Origin: Bradyrhizobium diazoefficiens
GTDB taxonomy: Bacteria > Pseudomonadota > Alphaproteobacteria > Rhizobiales > Xanthobacteraceae
NCBI RefSeq assembly: GCF_018129965.1
Contig: NZ_JAFCKW010000012.1
Coordinates: 62,001 to 126,000, forward strand
Reading direction: 5' to 3'
DNA length: 64,000 nt
The notes under the pieces are model-generated. The model worked only from the letters and a program-made list of their open reading frames with translations, did not search any database and had not been told where the DNA came from. A program made the translations under genes and the position numbers. Position 1 is the stretch's first letter, and the number at the start of each line of letters is the position of its first letter. Positions 8,534 to 17,410 of the stretch are shown piece after piece.

Positions 8534-9943
8534 ATGCTCCGCTACGCAGCGCTTCGTTTTGCGAAAGACCGGAAGGCGAACGTCGCCATCATCTTCGCGC
8601 TCATGATGGTGCCCACGATTTTTCTCCTGGGCATGGCGCTCGACTACACCTTGGCCTTGCGCAAGAAGGCACAGTTGGACGCGGCCGCAGACGCCGCCGC
8701 AGTCGCAGCCGTGCGCCCGGCGATGTTGGTGCAATCCGACGATAGCGTCGTCCAGGCGACCGCGGCAGCAGTATTTGCGGCGAAAGCGAATATTGGAGGC
8801 CTGCAGTCCGTTCCGACGCCGACCATCAATGTCGTTGATTCCGGGTTGCAGCGGACCATCACCGTGTCCTATTCCGCGCAGTCCATCAATAATTTCCCGG
8901 GCGTTCTTGGCAATCAGACCTGGCCGATCAACGGGACGTCGACGGCGCGCGCGTCCAGCGCACCCAACATGAATTTCTATCTCCTGATGGATGACTCGCC
9001 GTCCATGGGGATCGGCGCGACCACGACCGACATCAGCAATCTCATCAAGTATACGGCCTCCAAGTACCAGTCGGCAGGGGCCTCGCAGAATTGCGGCTTC
9101 GCCTGTCATCAAACCAATATCGCTCACGATGGCGGCACCAAGGATAACCTCGCGATCGCACGAGCCAACAACATCACCTTGCGGATCGATCTCGTGACCA
9201 GCGCCGTCAACCAGTTGCTCAATTCCTGGTCGAACTGCCCGCAGTCGAACGTTACCGGAGGCGTCATGCAGTGCATGGCGGCCTTGAACAACACCACTTA
9301 TAAGGCGGCGCTCTACACGTTCGACGTCGCCTTGAACACACTGGCGACGCTGACCACTCCGACGAGTGCCGGAACCCAGGTCTCCAACATCTCGCTGATG
9401 CCGGTCGCCTACCAGAACTGCGTCGTCGTGGGAACCAACTGCAAGACCGACAATGGCACGGATATCGCGGGCGCGCTGACGAGCCTCAATAGCGTCATGC
9501 CGACGCCCGGGCTCGGGAGCAATGCTGCGGGCGATACGCCGCAGGAGGTGGTGTTCCTCGTCACCGACGGCGTGGAAGACAAGATCTCCTCGACCTGCCC
9601 CAACGGGAGCTTCGCGTCCAACAGCCGGTGCCAGCAGCCGCTCGACACCACGATGTGCACGACGATCAAGAACCGGGGCATCAAGATCGCCGTGCTCTAC
9701 ACCGAATATCTGCAACTCATCGCCAATCCCAACACGGGCATCCAGACGACGGATAACTGGTACATGAGCTGGATTGACAAGTACGACGAGCCTACGTCGT
9801 CGACCGGCACGATCGCTCAGAACCTCCAGGCCTGCGCCTCGCCTGGCTTCTATGCCAGCGTTCAAACCGGTGGCGACATTTCCGGGGCGCTGACGAACCT
9901 CTTCATCAAGGTTGCGTCGAGCACAGCCAGTCTTACGCAGTAG
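8534..9943 (+). CDS. TadG-like pilus assembly protein with vWA domain
   Basis: Starting at the ATG at 8534, preceded by AGGTGAAGG, the protein has about 469 residues; an upstream ATG (8477) has no ribosome site. A single N-terminal membrane helix within KDRKANVAIIFALMMVPTIF is followed by the D-A-A-A-D-A-A-A-V-A-A pattern typical of TadE/TadG pseudopilin-like N-termini. A von Willebrand factor A-type domain follows with an intact MIDAS start DDSPS at residues 153-157. The rest carries several Cys pairs, consistent with periplasmic exposure. It heads three genes of the same class spaced 9-10 bases apart. TadG proteins are envelope components of the Flp/Tad pilus machinery; none of the assembly ATPase, secretin or prepilin genes is in this window. 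Confidence 0.85.
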   Translation: MLRYAALRFAKDRKANVAIIFALMMVPTIFLLGMALDYTLALRKKAQLDAAADAAAVAAVRPAMLVQSDDSVVQATAAAVFAAKANIGGLQSVPTPTINVVDSGLQRTITVSYSAQSINNFPGVLGNQTWPINGTSTARASSAPNMNFYLLMDDSPSMGIGATTTDISNLIKYTASKYQSAGASQNCGFACHQTNIAHDGGTKDNLAIARANNITLRIDLVTSAVNQLLNSWSNCPQSNVTGGVMQCMAALNNTTYKAALYTFDVALNTLATLTTPTSAGTQVSNISLMPVAYQNCVVVGTNCKTDNGTDIAGALTSLNSVMPTPGLGSNAAGDTPQEVVFLVTDGVEDKISSTCPNGSFASNSRCQQPLDTTMCTTIKNRGIKIAVLYTEYLQLIANPNTGIQTTDNWYMSWIDKYDEPTSSTGTIAQNLQACASPGFYASVQTGGDISGALTNLFIKVASSTASLTQ

Positions 9944-9952
9944 GACAGTCGC

Positions 9953-10510
9953 ATGACCGGACCAGGACAGGCTTTGAAAACGAGAGGCAGGCGCCGTTAC
10001 GCTGCCTTCGCAGGCGACGACAAGGGAGCCACGGCGGTCGAGTTTGCGCTCGTTACCGCGCCGTTCCTTGCCCTGATCATCGCGCTGATCCAGACCTTCC
10101 TCGTCTTCTTTGCCCAGGAGCTGCTCGAATCCGTCGTGCAGCAATCCGCGCGCCTGATCATGACGGGACAGGTGCAGTCACAGCAGATGACGCAGGCCGC
10201 GTTCAAGCAGAAGGTCTGCGATCAGATCGTGATCTTCTTCAACTGCAGCGGCATCATGGTCGACGTGCAGGTCGCCAATTCCTGGACGTCGGCGGACACG
10301 AGCATGCCGCCCCTGACGTTCAACAGCCAGGGGCAGGTCACGAACGTCTGGCAGTTCAATCCCGGGACGGCCGGCGATATCGTCGTGCTTCGCGTGACCT
10401 ATGTATGGCCCGTCGTCCTCGGGCCGCTCGGTTTCAATCTCTCGAATATTTCGAACGGCAACCGCCAGATCATGGCGTCGGCCGCTTTCCAGAACGAGCC
10501 GTCATCCTAG
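9953..10510 (+). CDS. TadE-family pilus assembly protein
   Basis: A 185-residue protein with a short basic N-terminus, then GATAVEFALVTAPFLALIIALIQTFLVFF, the TadE motif: a glutamate (residue about 29) in a single long hydrophobic helix, as in pseudopilins. The rest is predicted extracytoplasmic, with one Cys pair (VCDQ and FNCSG). The ribosome site AGGA lies 8 bases before the ATG, next to the stop of the TadG-like gene, and the next gene begins 10 bases after this one, so the three are one operon. TadE proteins are processed by TadV-type prepilin peptidase and help build the Flp pilus; that is family knowledge. Confidence 0.85.
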   Translation: MTGPGQALKTRGRRRYAAFAGDDKGATAVEFALVTAPFLALIIALIQTFLVFFAQELLESVVQQSARLIMTGQVQSQQMTQAAFKQKVCDQIVIFFNCSGIMVDVQVANSWTSADTSMPPLTFNSQGQVTNVWQFNPGTAGDIVVLRVTYVWPVVLGPLGFNLSNISNGNRQIMASAAFQNEPSS

Positions 10511-10520
10511 GGAGTCAGCC

Positions 10521-11183
10521 ATGATCGCCGGCCTGTCGTTTCGCGTGCGGCATCTCTGGACCGATGTGCGCGGTGTCGCCGCGACGGAATTCGCCGTCGT
10601 GGCGCCTTTCATGCTGTTGCTCTACGTCGGCGGCGTCGAGATCGGGAACGGCTTGGCGATGAACGTCAAGGTCAGTGCGACCGCGCACAGCGTTGCCGAC
10701 ATGATTTCGCAGAACACCCAGCTCACCTCGGACCGGATGACGAGTATTCTCTCGGCATCGAGCGCGATCATGGCTCCCTATCCGGTCGTGGACGGGAGCG
10801 GCGCTTCCCTGATGACGATCACCGTCTCTGAAGTCTCGACCGACAGCAATGGCAATGCGACGGTTCAATGGAGCCAGTCGACCAGTTCGACGGGAGCCAG
10901 GTCGGTCGGGCAGAAGATGACATTGTCGTCGTTTACCGCGCCTGATCCGAAGAACCCGACCAATGCCAACATCTCGCTCATCCTGAGCGAGGTGTCCTAT
11001 TCCTACACGCCGAACCTCGGCTACACGGTTGCAGGCACCGTGAAGCTGTCCGACAGCTACTATCTGTTCCCGCGCTGCTCGACAAACAGCCCGAGCAATT
11101 CAAGCTTCCCGTACTACGACGTGAAATACCCGGCGTCGTCGACCTGCACATGCATCCAGCATCTGCAGCAGAAGTCCTGCTAG
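10521..11183 (+). CDS. TadE/TadG-family pilus assembly protein
   Basis: Encodes about 220 residues from the ATG at 10521, with a GGGAG ribosome site 7 bases ahead; a longer reading from 10401 would overlap the previous gene by 110 bases and is rejected. The N-terminal RGVAATEFAVVAPFMLLLYVGG is again the TadE signature (glutamate inside the transmembrane helix). Residues after 45 are Ser/Thr-rich and predicted beta-rich and periplasmic, ending with a Cys-rich tail (SSTCTCIQHLQQKSC). It is the last gene of the three-gene unit and is convergent with the ABC ATPase gene 55 bases away. Probably another minor pseudopilin. Confidence 0.82.
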   Translation: MIAGLSFRVRHLWTDVRGVAATEFAVVAPFMLLLYVGGVEIGNGLAMNVKVSATAHSVADMISQNTQLTSDRMTSILSASSAIMAPYPVVDGSGASLMTITVSEVSTDSNGNATVQWSQSTSSTGARSVGQKMTLSSFTAPDPKNPTNANISLILSEVSYSYTPNLGYTVAGTVKLSDSYYLFPRCSTNSPSNSSFPYYDVKYPASSTCTCIQHLQQKSC

Positions 11184-11238
11184 CTTTGCGACGCCTCGCC
11201 TGTCGAGCGGACCCGCGGCTGGTCTTTGCCGGCCAGGC

Positions 11239-12543
11239 TCAGCCCGGATTCTCCAGGCTGAACGTCTCGGATTGCTCGTCATAGGCGAACAGCTCGGCAT
11301 AGCGGCCCCAGGAGACCACGGTCTTCAACGTCTCGTCCGCATAGTCTTCGGACATGTAGTCTTCGAGTTCGTTGCGGAACCGCGCCGCAGGCGCGGTGTG
11401 CGACGGGCGTTCGTCGAGCACGCGGCGGATCAATCCCATCACGGGCACGTAAGCGACGAGATGCTCTGCGAACAGCCTCTTGCGTGCGTCGGTCTCGAGA
11501 TGGGCAAAGCGCTTGCCGGCGTCGGTCAGCATCAGGTCGCCTTCACTGAGCTGGGCAAACCGCAACAGCTGCAGCGACTCGCCGAGATGGAGGATCTCGT
11601 CTGCCTCGAACTGGAGCTGGCTTGCGAGCACCGGCAGGTCGGCATGTCCGTCATAGGGCTGCCCGGCCAGCGCCTCGATCAGGCCGGACAGCACGTTGGA
11701 CGAGACGTGATGAAGCGCCATTCCGACGCCGGATCCGGGAATGCCGTCGTTGGCCGGTGTCCTCGGCTCCGCGCGTTGGGTCATGCGGGCATAGATGCTG
11801 TCGACGAGCTGGCGGAAATGCGGATCGAGCCTGTTGCGTGGATGGTTCAGCTCGACCTTGATTTCGGCGGCGACGCGGCCCGGATTGGACGAGAACACCA
11901 GGATGCGGTCGCACATCAGCACCGCTTCCTCGATATTGTGCGTCACCATGAGGATCGATTTGATCGGCAGGCGGCCTTCCGTCCACAGATCGATCAGATC
12001 GGTGCGCAGCGTCTCTGCCGTCAGCACGTCCAGCGCCGAGAACGGCTCGTCCATCAGGAGCAGGTCCGGGTGTACCACCAAGGCACGCGCAAAACCGACG
12101 CGCTGCCGCATGCCGCCCGAAAGCTCCTTGGGATAGGCCGACTCGAAGCCGTCGAGGCCGATCAGGTCGATCGCCGCCAGCGCGCGCTTGCGGCGTTCGG
12201 CGGCATCGATCCCGAGCGCTTCCAGCCCGAGCTCGACGTTCTGAAGGACCGTCAGCCACGGGAACAGGGCGAACGACTGGAACACCATGGCGACGCCGTT
12301 CGGCGGACCGGCGATGGTCTCGCCGCGACACGCTGCCCGGCCTGACGAGGGCTGTATCAAGCCGGCGATGATGCGCAGCAGCGTCGACTTGCCGGAGCCG
12401 GAACGGCCGAGCAGGCCGACGATCTCGCCGGAGCGGATCGTCAGGTCGACGTTTTCCAGCACGAGAAGCTCCTCGCCGCTCCCCTTCGGAAACGACCGGC
12501 AGACGCTACGGATATCGACGAGAGCAGGGGGATGATCGAGCAT
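11239..12543 (-). CDS. ABC transporter ATPase (NitT/TauT type) with AAA-associated C-terminal domain
   Basis: About 434 residues from the ATG at 12543, which has GAGGAG 7 bases upstream; the longer reading to 12591 overlaps the permease gene and is not favoured. Residues 1-250 are a standard nucleotide-binding domain: GRSGSGKS (46-53), Q-loop in VFQSFALFPWLT, signature LSGGMRQR, Walker B LLLMDEPFSALD and the switch histidine in MVTHNIEEA. Residues about 285-434 form an extra domain of the AAA_assoc_C kind found on some nitrate/sulfonate-type ATPases. It follows the fused permease by 13 bases and is the last gene of a minus-strand operon. It energises import through that permease; the extra domain presumably regulates activity, but its ligand is not known to me. 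Confidence 0.9.
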   Translation of the reverse strand: MLDHPPALVDIRSVCRSFPKGSGEELLVLENVDLTIRSGEIVGLLGRSGSGKSTLLRIIAGLIQPSSGRAACRGETIAGPPNGVAMVFQSFALFPWLTVLQNVELGLEALGIDAAERRKRALAAIDLIGLDGFESAYPKELSGGMRQRVGFARALVVHPDLLLMDEPFSALDVLTAETLRTDLIDLWTEGRLPIKSILMVTHNIEEAVLMCDRILVFSSNPGRVAAEIKVELNHPRNRLDPHFRQLVDSIYARMTQRAEPRTPANDGIPGSGVGMALHHVSSNVLSGLIEALAGQPYDGHADLPVLASQLQFEADEILHLGESLQLLRFAQLSEGDLMLTDAGKRFAHLETDARKRLFAEHLVAYVPVMGLIRRVLDERPSHTAPAARFRNELEDYMSEDYADETLKTVVSWGRYAELFAYDEQSETFSLENPG

Positions 12544-12556
12544 GATGGTCTCCTCG

Positions 12557-14302
12557 TCAGCCAAGCCGCAGGCGGCGTTCGCCGAATGCATAGAGCGGCC
12601 GCCAGACCAGACGGTTGAACAGCGTTACCAGGACGCACATCGTGGCGATTCCGAGCACGACGCGCGGAAAATCGCCGGCCTCCGTCGCGGACGCGATATA
12701 GGCGCCAAGTCCTGTGGCCTTCAGATGCGTGTCGCCCCAGCTTGCCACCTCGGCAACGATCGAGGCGTTCCAGGAGCCGCCGGAGGCCGTGATCGCGCCT
12801 GTCACGTAATAGGGGAAGATGCCCGGCAGGATCGCCTTGAACCACCATCGCCACCCCCGAAGATGGAAGCTGCCGGCGGCTTCGCGCAGATCGGTCGGGA
12901 AGGCGCTCGCGCCGGCGATCACGTTGAACAGGATGTACCATTGCGTCCCCAGGATCATCAGCGGGCTCAGCCAGATGTCGGGATTGAGCTTGAGGCCGAC
13001 GATTGCGACGACGAAGACGGGGAAGGCAAGATTGGCGGGGAAGGCCGCCAGAAACTGCGCGAGCGGCTGGACCCGTTCGGCGAGCTTCGGTCGAAGTCCG
13101 ATCCACACGCCGATCGGCACCCAGATCATGGTGGCGAGGCTGATCAACACCACGACGCGCAACAGGGTGATCAATCCGTCGCGGACGACGGCGACGACAT
13201 CGCTGGCGCCGATCTCGACCGAGAGATAGCGAAAGGTCAGCCACGCCGCGTAGCCGGTGCTGCCAAGCACCATGGCGATCCATAGCGCGTCGATCATGCG
13301 CGACGGACGACCCTTGGCGCGATCCCTGGCGCGTCCCGCAGGCGATAGGCTCGGCAGCGAGATGGGCAGATTCGAAATCACGCGGTTCATTGCCGCAAAG
13401 GGAATGGTGATGGCGCGCAGCGCGCGGGTGCGCCGGAACAGGTCGAGCATCCAGGAGTTCGGCGCTTCCCCAGATGCGGTCTGCTCGAAGCGGAATTTGT
13501 CGGCCCAGGCGACGATCGGCCGGAACAGCAACTGGTCATAGGCGATGATGACGAACAGCATCGCGAGGATGGCGTAGAAGATCGCGGCAAGATTCTGCTC
13601 CTGGATCGCCATCGCGACATAGGAGCCGATGCCCGGCAGCGTCACGGTGGTGTTGCCGACGGTGATGGCCTCCGACGCAACCACGAAGAACCAGCCGCCC
13701 GACATCGACATCATCGCGTTCCAGATCAGGCCGGGCATCGCGAACGGCACGTCGAGACGCCAGAAGCGCTGCCATCCCGACAGATGAAAGCTTTGGGTCG
13801 CCTCTTCCAGATCCTTCGGCACGTTGCGGATCGACTGGTACATGCTGAACGTCATGTTCCAGGCCTGGCTCGTGAAGATCGCGAACACCGAGGCCAGTTC
13901 GGCGCCGAGGACCTGCCCCGGAAACAGGTTCATGAAGAACACGACCGTGAAGGTGAGGAAGCCCAGGATCGGCACCGACTGGAGGATGTCGAGCAGCGGG
14001 ATCATAACCATTTCGGCACGGCGGCTCTTGGCTGCGAGCGCCGCGTAGGCGAAGGTGAAGACCGTCGAACAGACGATCGCCAGCAGCATCCGCAGCACGG
14101 TGCGCAGCGCGTAGAGCGGCAGGTTCGCCGGATCGAGCGAGACCGGGGCGCGCTCGAGCTCGGACAAAGGCGCAATGGTCTGCTCGCCGCCGTAGACGAT
14201 CAGCACCATCGCGCCAATCACGAGGATCAGCGCGGCAGCGTCCCAGATATTGGGGCGCAGCGCCCGGCCGATTGCGGCGGTGCGGATATCCCTCGGCTTC
14301 AT
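12557..14302 (-). CDS. Fused double ABC transporter permease (NitT/TauT type)
   Basis: A 581-residue inner-membrane protein that contains two complete permease domains in one chain, so it can form the whole channel alone. Domain 1 (residues about 25-275) and domain 2 (about 340-575) each have five to six membrane segments and an EAA coupling loop: EEATQSFHLSGWQRFWRLD near residue 170 and REAAGSFHLRGWRWWF near residue 465. The start has AGGGGGG about 8 bases ahead and lies 20 bases after the stop of the porin gene. The ATPase follows 13 bases later. No binding-protein gene is in the operon. Similar fused permeases are annotated as nitrate/sulfonate/taurine or bicarbonate importers, but the substrate cannot be read from sequence. 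Confidence 0.88.
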   Translation of the reverse strand: MKPRDIRTAAIGRALRPNIWDAAALILVIGAMVLIVYGGEQTIAPLSELERAPVSLDPANLPLYALRTVLRMLLAIVCSTVFTFAYAALAAKSRRAEMVMIPLLDILQSVPILGFLTFTVVFFMNLFPGQVLGAELASVFAIFTSQAWNMTFSMYQSIRNVPKDLEEATQSFHLSGWQRFWRLDVPFAMPGLIWNAMMSMSGGWFFVVASEAITVGNTTVTLPGIGSYVAMAIQEQNLAAIFYAILAMLFVIIAYDQLLFRPIVAWADKFRFEQTASGEAPNSWMLDLFRRTRALRAITIPFAAMNRVISNLPISLPSLSPAGRARDRAKGRPSRMIDALWIAMVLGSTGYAAWLTFRYLSVEIGASDVVAVVRDGLITLLRVVVLISLATMIWVPIGVWIGLRPKLAERVQPLAQFLAAFPANLAFPVFVVAIVGLKLNPDIWLSPLMILGTQWYILFNVIAGASAFPTDLREAAGSFHLRGWRWWFKAILPGIFPYYVTGAITASGGSWNASIVAEVASWGDTHLKATGLGAYIASATEAGDFPRVVLGIATMCVLVTLFNRLVWRPLYAFGERRLRLG

Positions 14303-14321
14303 GGGGCCGGCCCCCCTTGGG

Positions 14322-16319
14322 CTAGAATTCGGCGTGCAGGCGTCCGGAGAAGATCGAGACCGGCCCGCGGTCGGCGTTATAGGCCGGGTTTGCGATCAAT
14401 TGATAGTCGGCGGTCAGGGTGACGCCCTTGATGACCGAATAGGCGTAATAGGCCTCGAGGATACGTTCGGTCCGGTAGTTGAGCTGGCCGTCGCCGATCA
14501 GGAGGCCGGTGCCGCCGGCTGCGAGGAAGTCGCGATGCGCGGCCGACAGGCCGTTGACGGCGCCGCCGATGCCGATCGTGTCGTCCGGCCGCCCCCAGCG
14601 GCCACCCTTGATCGACAAGCCGGCTGAAACGCTGCGGTCGATGTCGGTGAAGGAGAGAATCTGGTTCTGGCCGTCGTTCCAGCTGGCGCGGGCGAACAGT
14701 CCGACGTCGATGGCGAGCTGCTGCTCGAGATTGACGTAGAAGCCGTATTTGGAGCGGTCGCGCTGATTGGCGGTGGTGATGGTGTTGATGTCGAGCCCGG
14801 GATTGGCTGCAGCCAGCGCGACGACCTCGCGATAATTCGCGGTGTTGCCCTCGTTGGCGAAGACGCCGACGCGCAATTTGCCGGGCTGTTCGAAGATCGA
14901 ATGGCGCTCTTCGAATTCGACGACCGCGCCGCCCGTCTTGTAGACCAGCGTATCGCTGTTGGGCGCGTCGGGGACCTGGAACAGGCCGGCGCGCACGGCC
15001 CAGTCCTTGCGATTGAGCTCGACCACGGCGCCGCGGGTATAGCCGGGAAGATCGGCGGGGAAGTCGTAAGCGCCGGATGACCACATCGCCCAGTTCATGA
15101 AATCGGCGCGCGGGTCCTTTGCGTAGGAATTGCCGTCGAAGAAATCGCCGACGGCGAAGCGACCGACGATCAGCGTGACGCGGTCGATGTCGCGCTTGCC
15201 CGCAAGCTGGTTCGGTGCGTCGGGCACCTCTTCCTGCTCGCCGCCGAGACCGAAGGTCTGCTTGAAATAATAGCGCTGCGCGCGAATTTTCGGGAACGGC
15301 GCGCCGGCCTTCTGCGCCTCGCCGTTGGAGAAGCCGGCCAGGCCCAGCGTGCCGTTGATGCCGAAGCCCTGGGCCAGTTCGGGATTGAAATAAAACTCGC
15401 CGCCATCCCACAGCCGTGCGCCGAGGAAGGCCGTCGTCGTCCACGTCGCCTGGAACTGTCCGCCGCCGGGCAGGCTCTGCGGACTCGCATAGGGCGAGTG
15501 GATCGGACCATAGCCCTGCGGCAACAGGGTCGTCTGGGCGTGGACGTTCCAGTCGTCGGATTCAGGGAGTTTCGTCTTGCCGTTGATCGGCGCCATCCAG
15601 GGCGTATCGCCGAACTGGTAATTGAGGCCGAGCTTGAACAGGTGAATGCGCGGTTCGACATCGACATTGGCAAGGCCAAAGCCGCTGAGGTCGTAGGTGC
15701 GGCGCGACAGCGCGACGTAATCGTACTCGGCCTTTGCGGTCCAGTTGCCGCTGACGGCGAATTCGAGGCCGAGGCCCGCCGTCCAGCCGGTCTGATACTT
15801 TCCGACCGGAAACTGCTCCGAGACGCCGTCGGCATTGTTGACGCCGATATGTGTGTGGCCCCAGGCAAAACCGCCGGTGACGAAGGGCATGAAGCGATCG
15901 AAGGCATAGCCGATTCGTCCACGCACGGTGCCGACATAGTCGATCGTGGTATTGAACGGTGCAGGGGACCGCTGATGCGCAACTGCGTCTTGCGGACTGG
16001 TGAAGGTCGAATCCGCTTCGATACCGAGCACGACACGGTTTGCCAGCTGACGATTATAGCCGAGCTGATAGCCGCCGGTGAGGCCGGTCGCGCTGGGCGG
16101 AAGGATCACGCCCTGCTCGGGCAGCGGGTTGGTGCCCGGTCCGAAGCTCGCATCGCCGTAGCCGAAATGGCCGCCGACGTAGAAACCCGTCCAGTCATAG
16201 ATGGCGGCCATCGCCCGTGCCTTGACCGGGAGATCGGCGCAGCGCCCGTCGGCGGGGAACGCCAGCATCCCAAGGCCGATCGCGGCCGATGTTCTCATCA
16301 AGGAGGGAGGGCGACGCAT
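14322..16319 (-). CDS. Carbohydrate-type porin (OprB) fused to an N-terminal small outer-membrane barrel
   Basis: About 665 residues from the ATG at 16319, after which comes an export signal (SAAIGLGMLAFPADGRCADL). Residues about 40-237 read as an eight-strand OmpA/Omp25-like barrel: YDWTGFYVGGHFGYG, alternating strands such as GYQLGYNRQ and VRGRIGYAFDRFMPFVTGG, and a closing strand FKLGLNYQFG. Residues about 245-665 match the OprB carbohydrate-selective porin family (WNVHAQTT, GARLWDGGEFYFNPELAQG, RLHAEF with the terminal aromatic Phe). Ribosome site is weak. The gene is 20 bases upstream of the fused permease, suggesting the outer-membrane entry route for that transporter's substrate. Two tandem barrels in one chain are uncommon; alternatively the first part could be a periplasmic-facing appendix. 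Confidence 0.83.
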   Translation of the reverse strand: MRRPPSLMRTSAAIGLGMLAFPADGRCADLPVKARAMAAIYDWTGFYVGGHFGYGDASFGPGTNPLPEQGVILPPSATGLTGGYQLGYNRQLANRVVLGIEADSTFTSPQDAVAHQRSPAPFNTTIDYVGTVRGRIGYAFDRFMPFVTGGFAWGHTHIGVNNADGVSEQFPVGKYQTGWTAGLGLEFAVSGNWTAKAEYDYVALSRRTYDLSGFGLANVDVEPRIHLFKLGLNYQFGDTPWMAPINGKTKLPESDDWNVHAQTTLLPQGYGPIHSPYASPQSLPGGGQFQATWTTTAFLGARLWDGGEFYFNPELAQGFGINGTLGLAGFSNGEAQKAGAPFPKIRAQRYYFKQTFGLGGEQEEVPDAPNQLAGKRDIDRVTLIVGRFAVGDFFDGNSYAKDPRADFMNWAMWSSGAYDFPADLPGYTRGAVVELNRKDWAVRAGLFQVPDAPNSDTLVYKTGGAVVEFEERHSIFEQPGKLRVGVFANEGNTANYREVVALAAANPGLDINTITTANQRDRSKYGFYVNLEQQLAIDVGLFARASWNDGQNQILSFTDIDRSVSAGLSIKGGRWGRPDDTIGIGGAVNGLSAAHRDFLAAGGTGLLIGDGQLNYRTERILEAYYAYSVIKGVTLTADYQLIANPAYNADRGPVSIFSGRLHAEF

Positions 16320-16605
16320 TGATGAGAAGGCTCCAAGATCGACACATCCTGTCTCCGCCGATGGCGGCCGAGCGCCCTCGGCGGCACGGGGCAGGATCGG
16401 CCCGCCTCGTCCGCCAAACAGATACCCTAGGCCTGGAACCCTATTGCGAATAGTTCGCAATCTCAACAAGGAGGGATGACTGTTCGAGAATTGGCAGGCT
16501 TGTGTGACGATGGTGCAACAAGCAGGCGGAGCCCCAACGATTCGGTCCTGCCTTCGGCGGAGCATTGTCCGCACGCGGGCGTCCCGTGAAAGGGTGGCCT
16601 GGAAC

Positions 16606-16845
16606 TCAGGAATTGCAATCATCGAGACCGTTCCGTTCAAGATGTCGAGGTCGGCGACCACCTAGAATCAGCCGGGCCCCTATCCGCTCCAGCATGCGCG
16701 TCGCGGACAGGAGGACCAGCAGAGACTTGCGTGAGATCGCATGGTTGCTGTGGAGCGCAATGGCGCAACGCAGCCTCTTACTGGAGAGGCGAAGCGTTGC
16801 GATCGCCGCCCAGCGACGCCATTCGGCGACCATCGTGCCGATCAC
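16606..16845 (-). CDS. Small hypothetical protein, coupled to the preceding small gene
   Basis: A possible 79-residue basic protein starting at a GTG (16845) that shares four bases (GTGA) with the stop of the small gene upstream, the arrangement of translational coupling. An internal ATG follows four codons later. The sequence is rich in Arg, Leu and Ala, with a hydrophobic helix-like middle (SRKSLLVLLSATRMLERIGARL). Codon use is acceptable for the genome. No family is recognised and no separate ribosome site is visible, so it may not be real. Confidence 0.35.
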   Translation of the reverse strand: MIGTMVAEWRRWAAIATLRLSSKRLRCAIALHSNHAISRKSLLVLLSATRMLERIGARLILGGRRPRHLERNGLDDCNS

Positions 16846-17096
16846 GTGACAGCCAAAGACGGTCGGGGCACGCCTGTCACATGGCCGTGCGTCGTGCCGG
16901 GAGCTTCGCCCTCGCTGTACCAGTAACAGGTCGGCCTTTTTCCGGCCGTGATGACCCAGCGGCAGCGGAGCGTCTGGTCCTCCGTGAACCGGCGAGATCG
17001 GCGTGCCGCCCGCTGGTTGTCGTTGGCGGGCCCGAGCTGCCGCGGTTGCACCCGCTGAACCGCAAACGCATGCATTCGTGCGAATGTCTTGAACAT
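16842..17096 (-). CDS. Small hypothetical protein (84 aa)
   Basis: An 84-residue protein not recognised by family. The support is a very good ribosome site, GGAGGTG at 17101-17107, four bases before the ATG. The first 40 residues are basic and probably disordered (RVQPRQLGPANDNQRAARRSR); the second half has a compact pattern TLRCRWVITAGKRPTCYWYS with two Cys and three aromatic residues, reminiscent of short Bradyrhizobium proteins of unknown role. It is transcribed away from the DUF156 regulator, sharing a 314-base divergent region with it, and so could be one of that regulator's targets. Confidence 0.55.
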   Translation of the reverse strand: MFKTFARMHAFAVQRVQPRQLGPANDNQRAARRSRRFTEDQTLRCRWVITAGKRPTCYWYSEGEAPGTTHGHVTGVPRPSLAVT

Positions 17097-17355
17097 CGCT
17101 CACCTCCAATTCCGCTCCGCGCGGCAGGTCGGTGAGCAGCGCAACCTGCTATCGCCGGTCGCCAGTCCTCACGCGGCCATGGCCGTCGCGATCTCCGATG
17201 TTCCGGCATCGCTTGCCGGTCCGGAGAGCCGACGTCACGTTGCCAAAGTTGTTACTGCCCATGGCTCTTCGTCTGGTTTCGTTGATCGTCCGAAAGCAAA
17301 GTTCCCGACGTGAAGGCCGCATACGCCCGTGCCGATGGCCCGTCAAGCAGGATTT
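17097..17355. other. Divergent intergenic region upstream of the DUF156 regulator
   Basis: The 314-base gap between the minus-strand small gene and the regulator; apart from the operator pair at its right end, I see no gene. It must hold promoters for both sides. No confident hexamer pair can be named. Confidence 0.4.
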
Positions 17356-17399
17356 GATATCCAGGGGGGAGGATATGCGATATCCTGCCGGGGAGGATA
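17356..17399 (+). promoter_or_regulatory. Two tandem G-tract operators for a CsoR/RcnR/FrmR-type repressor
   Basis: Copy 1 (17356-17376) reads GATATCC, A, six G, A, GGATAT; copy 2 (17379-17399) reads GATATCC, TGCC, four G, A, GGATA. Each is an inverted repeat (ATATCC/GGATAT) around a G-tract. DUF156 repressors (RcnR, FrmR, CsoR) bind G-tracts flanked by AT-rich inverted repeats. The copies start 23 bases apart, about two helical turns, and end just before the ribosome site of the DUF156 gene, which argues for autoregulation. Confidence 0.7.
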
Positions 17400-17410
17400 A
17401 GGAGGTTGCT

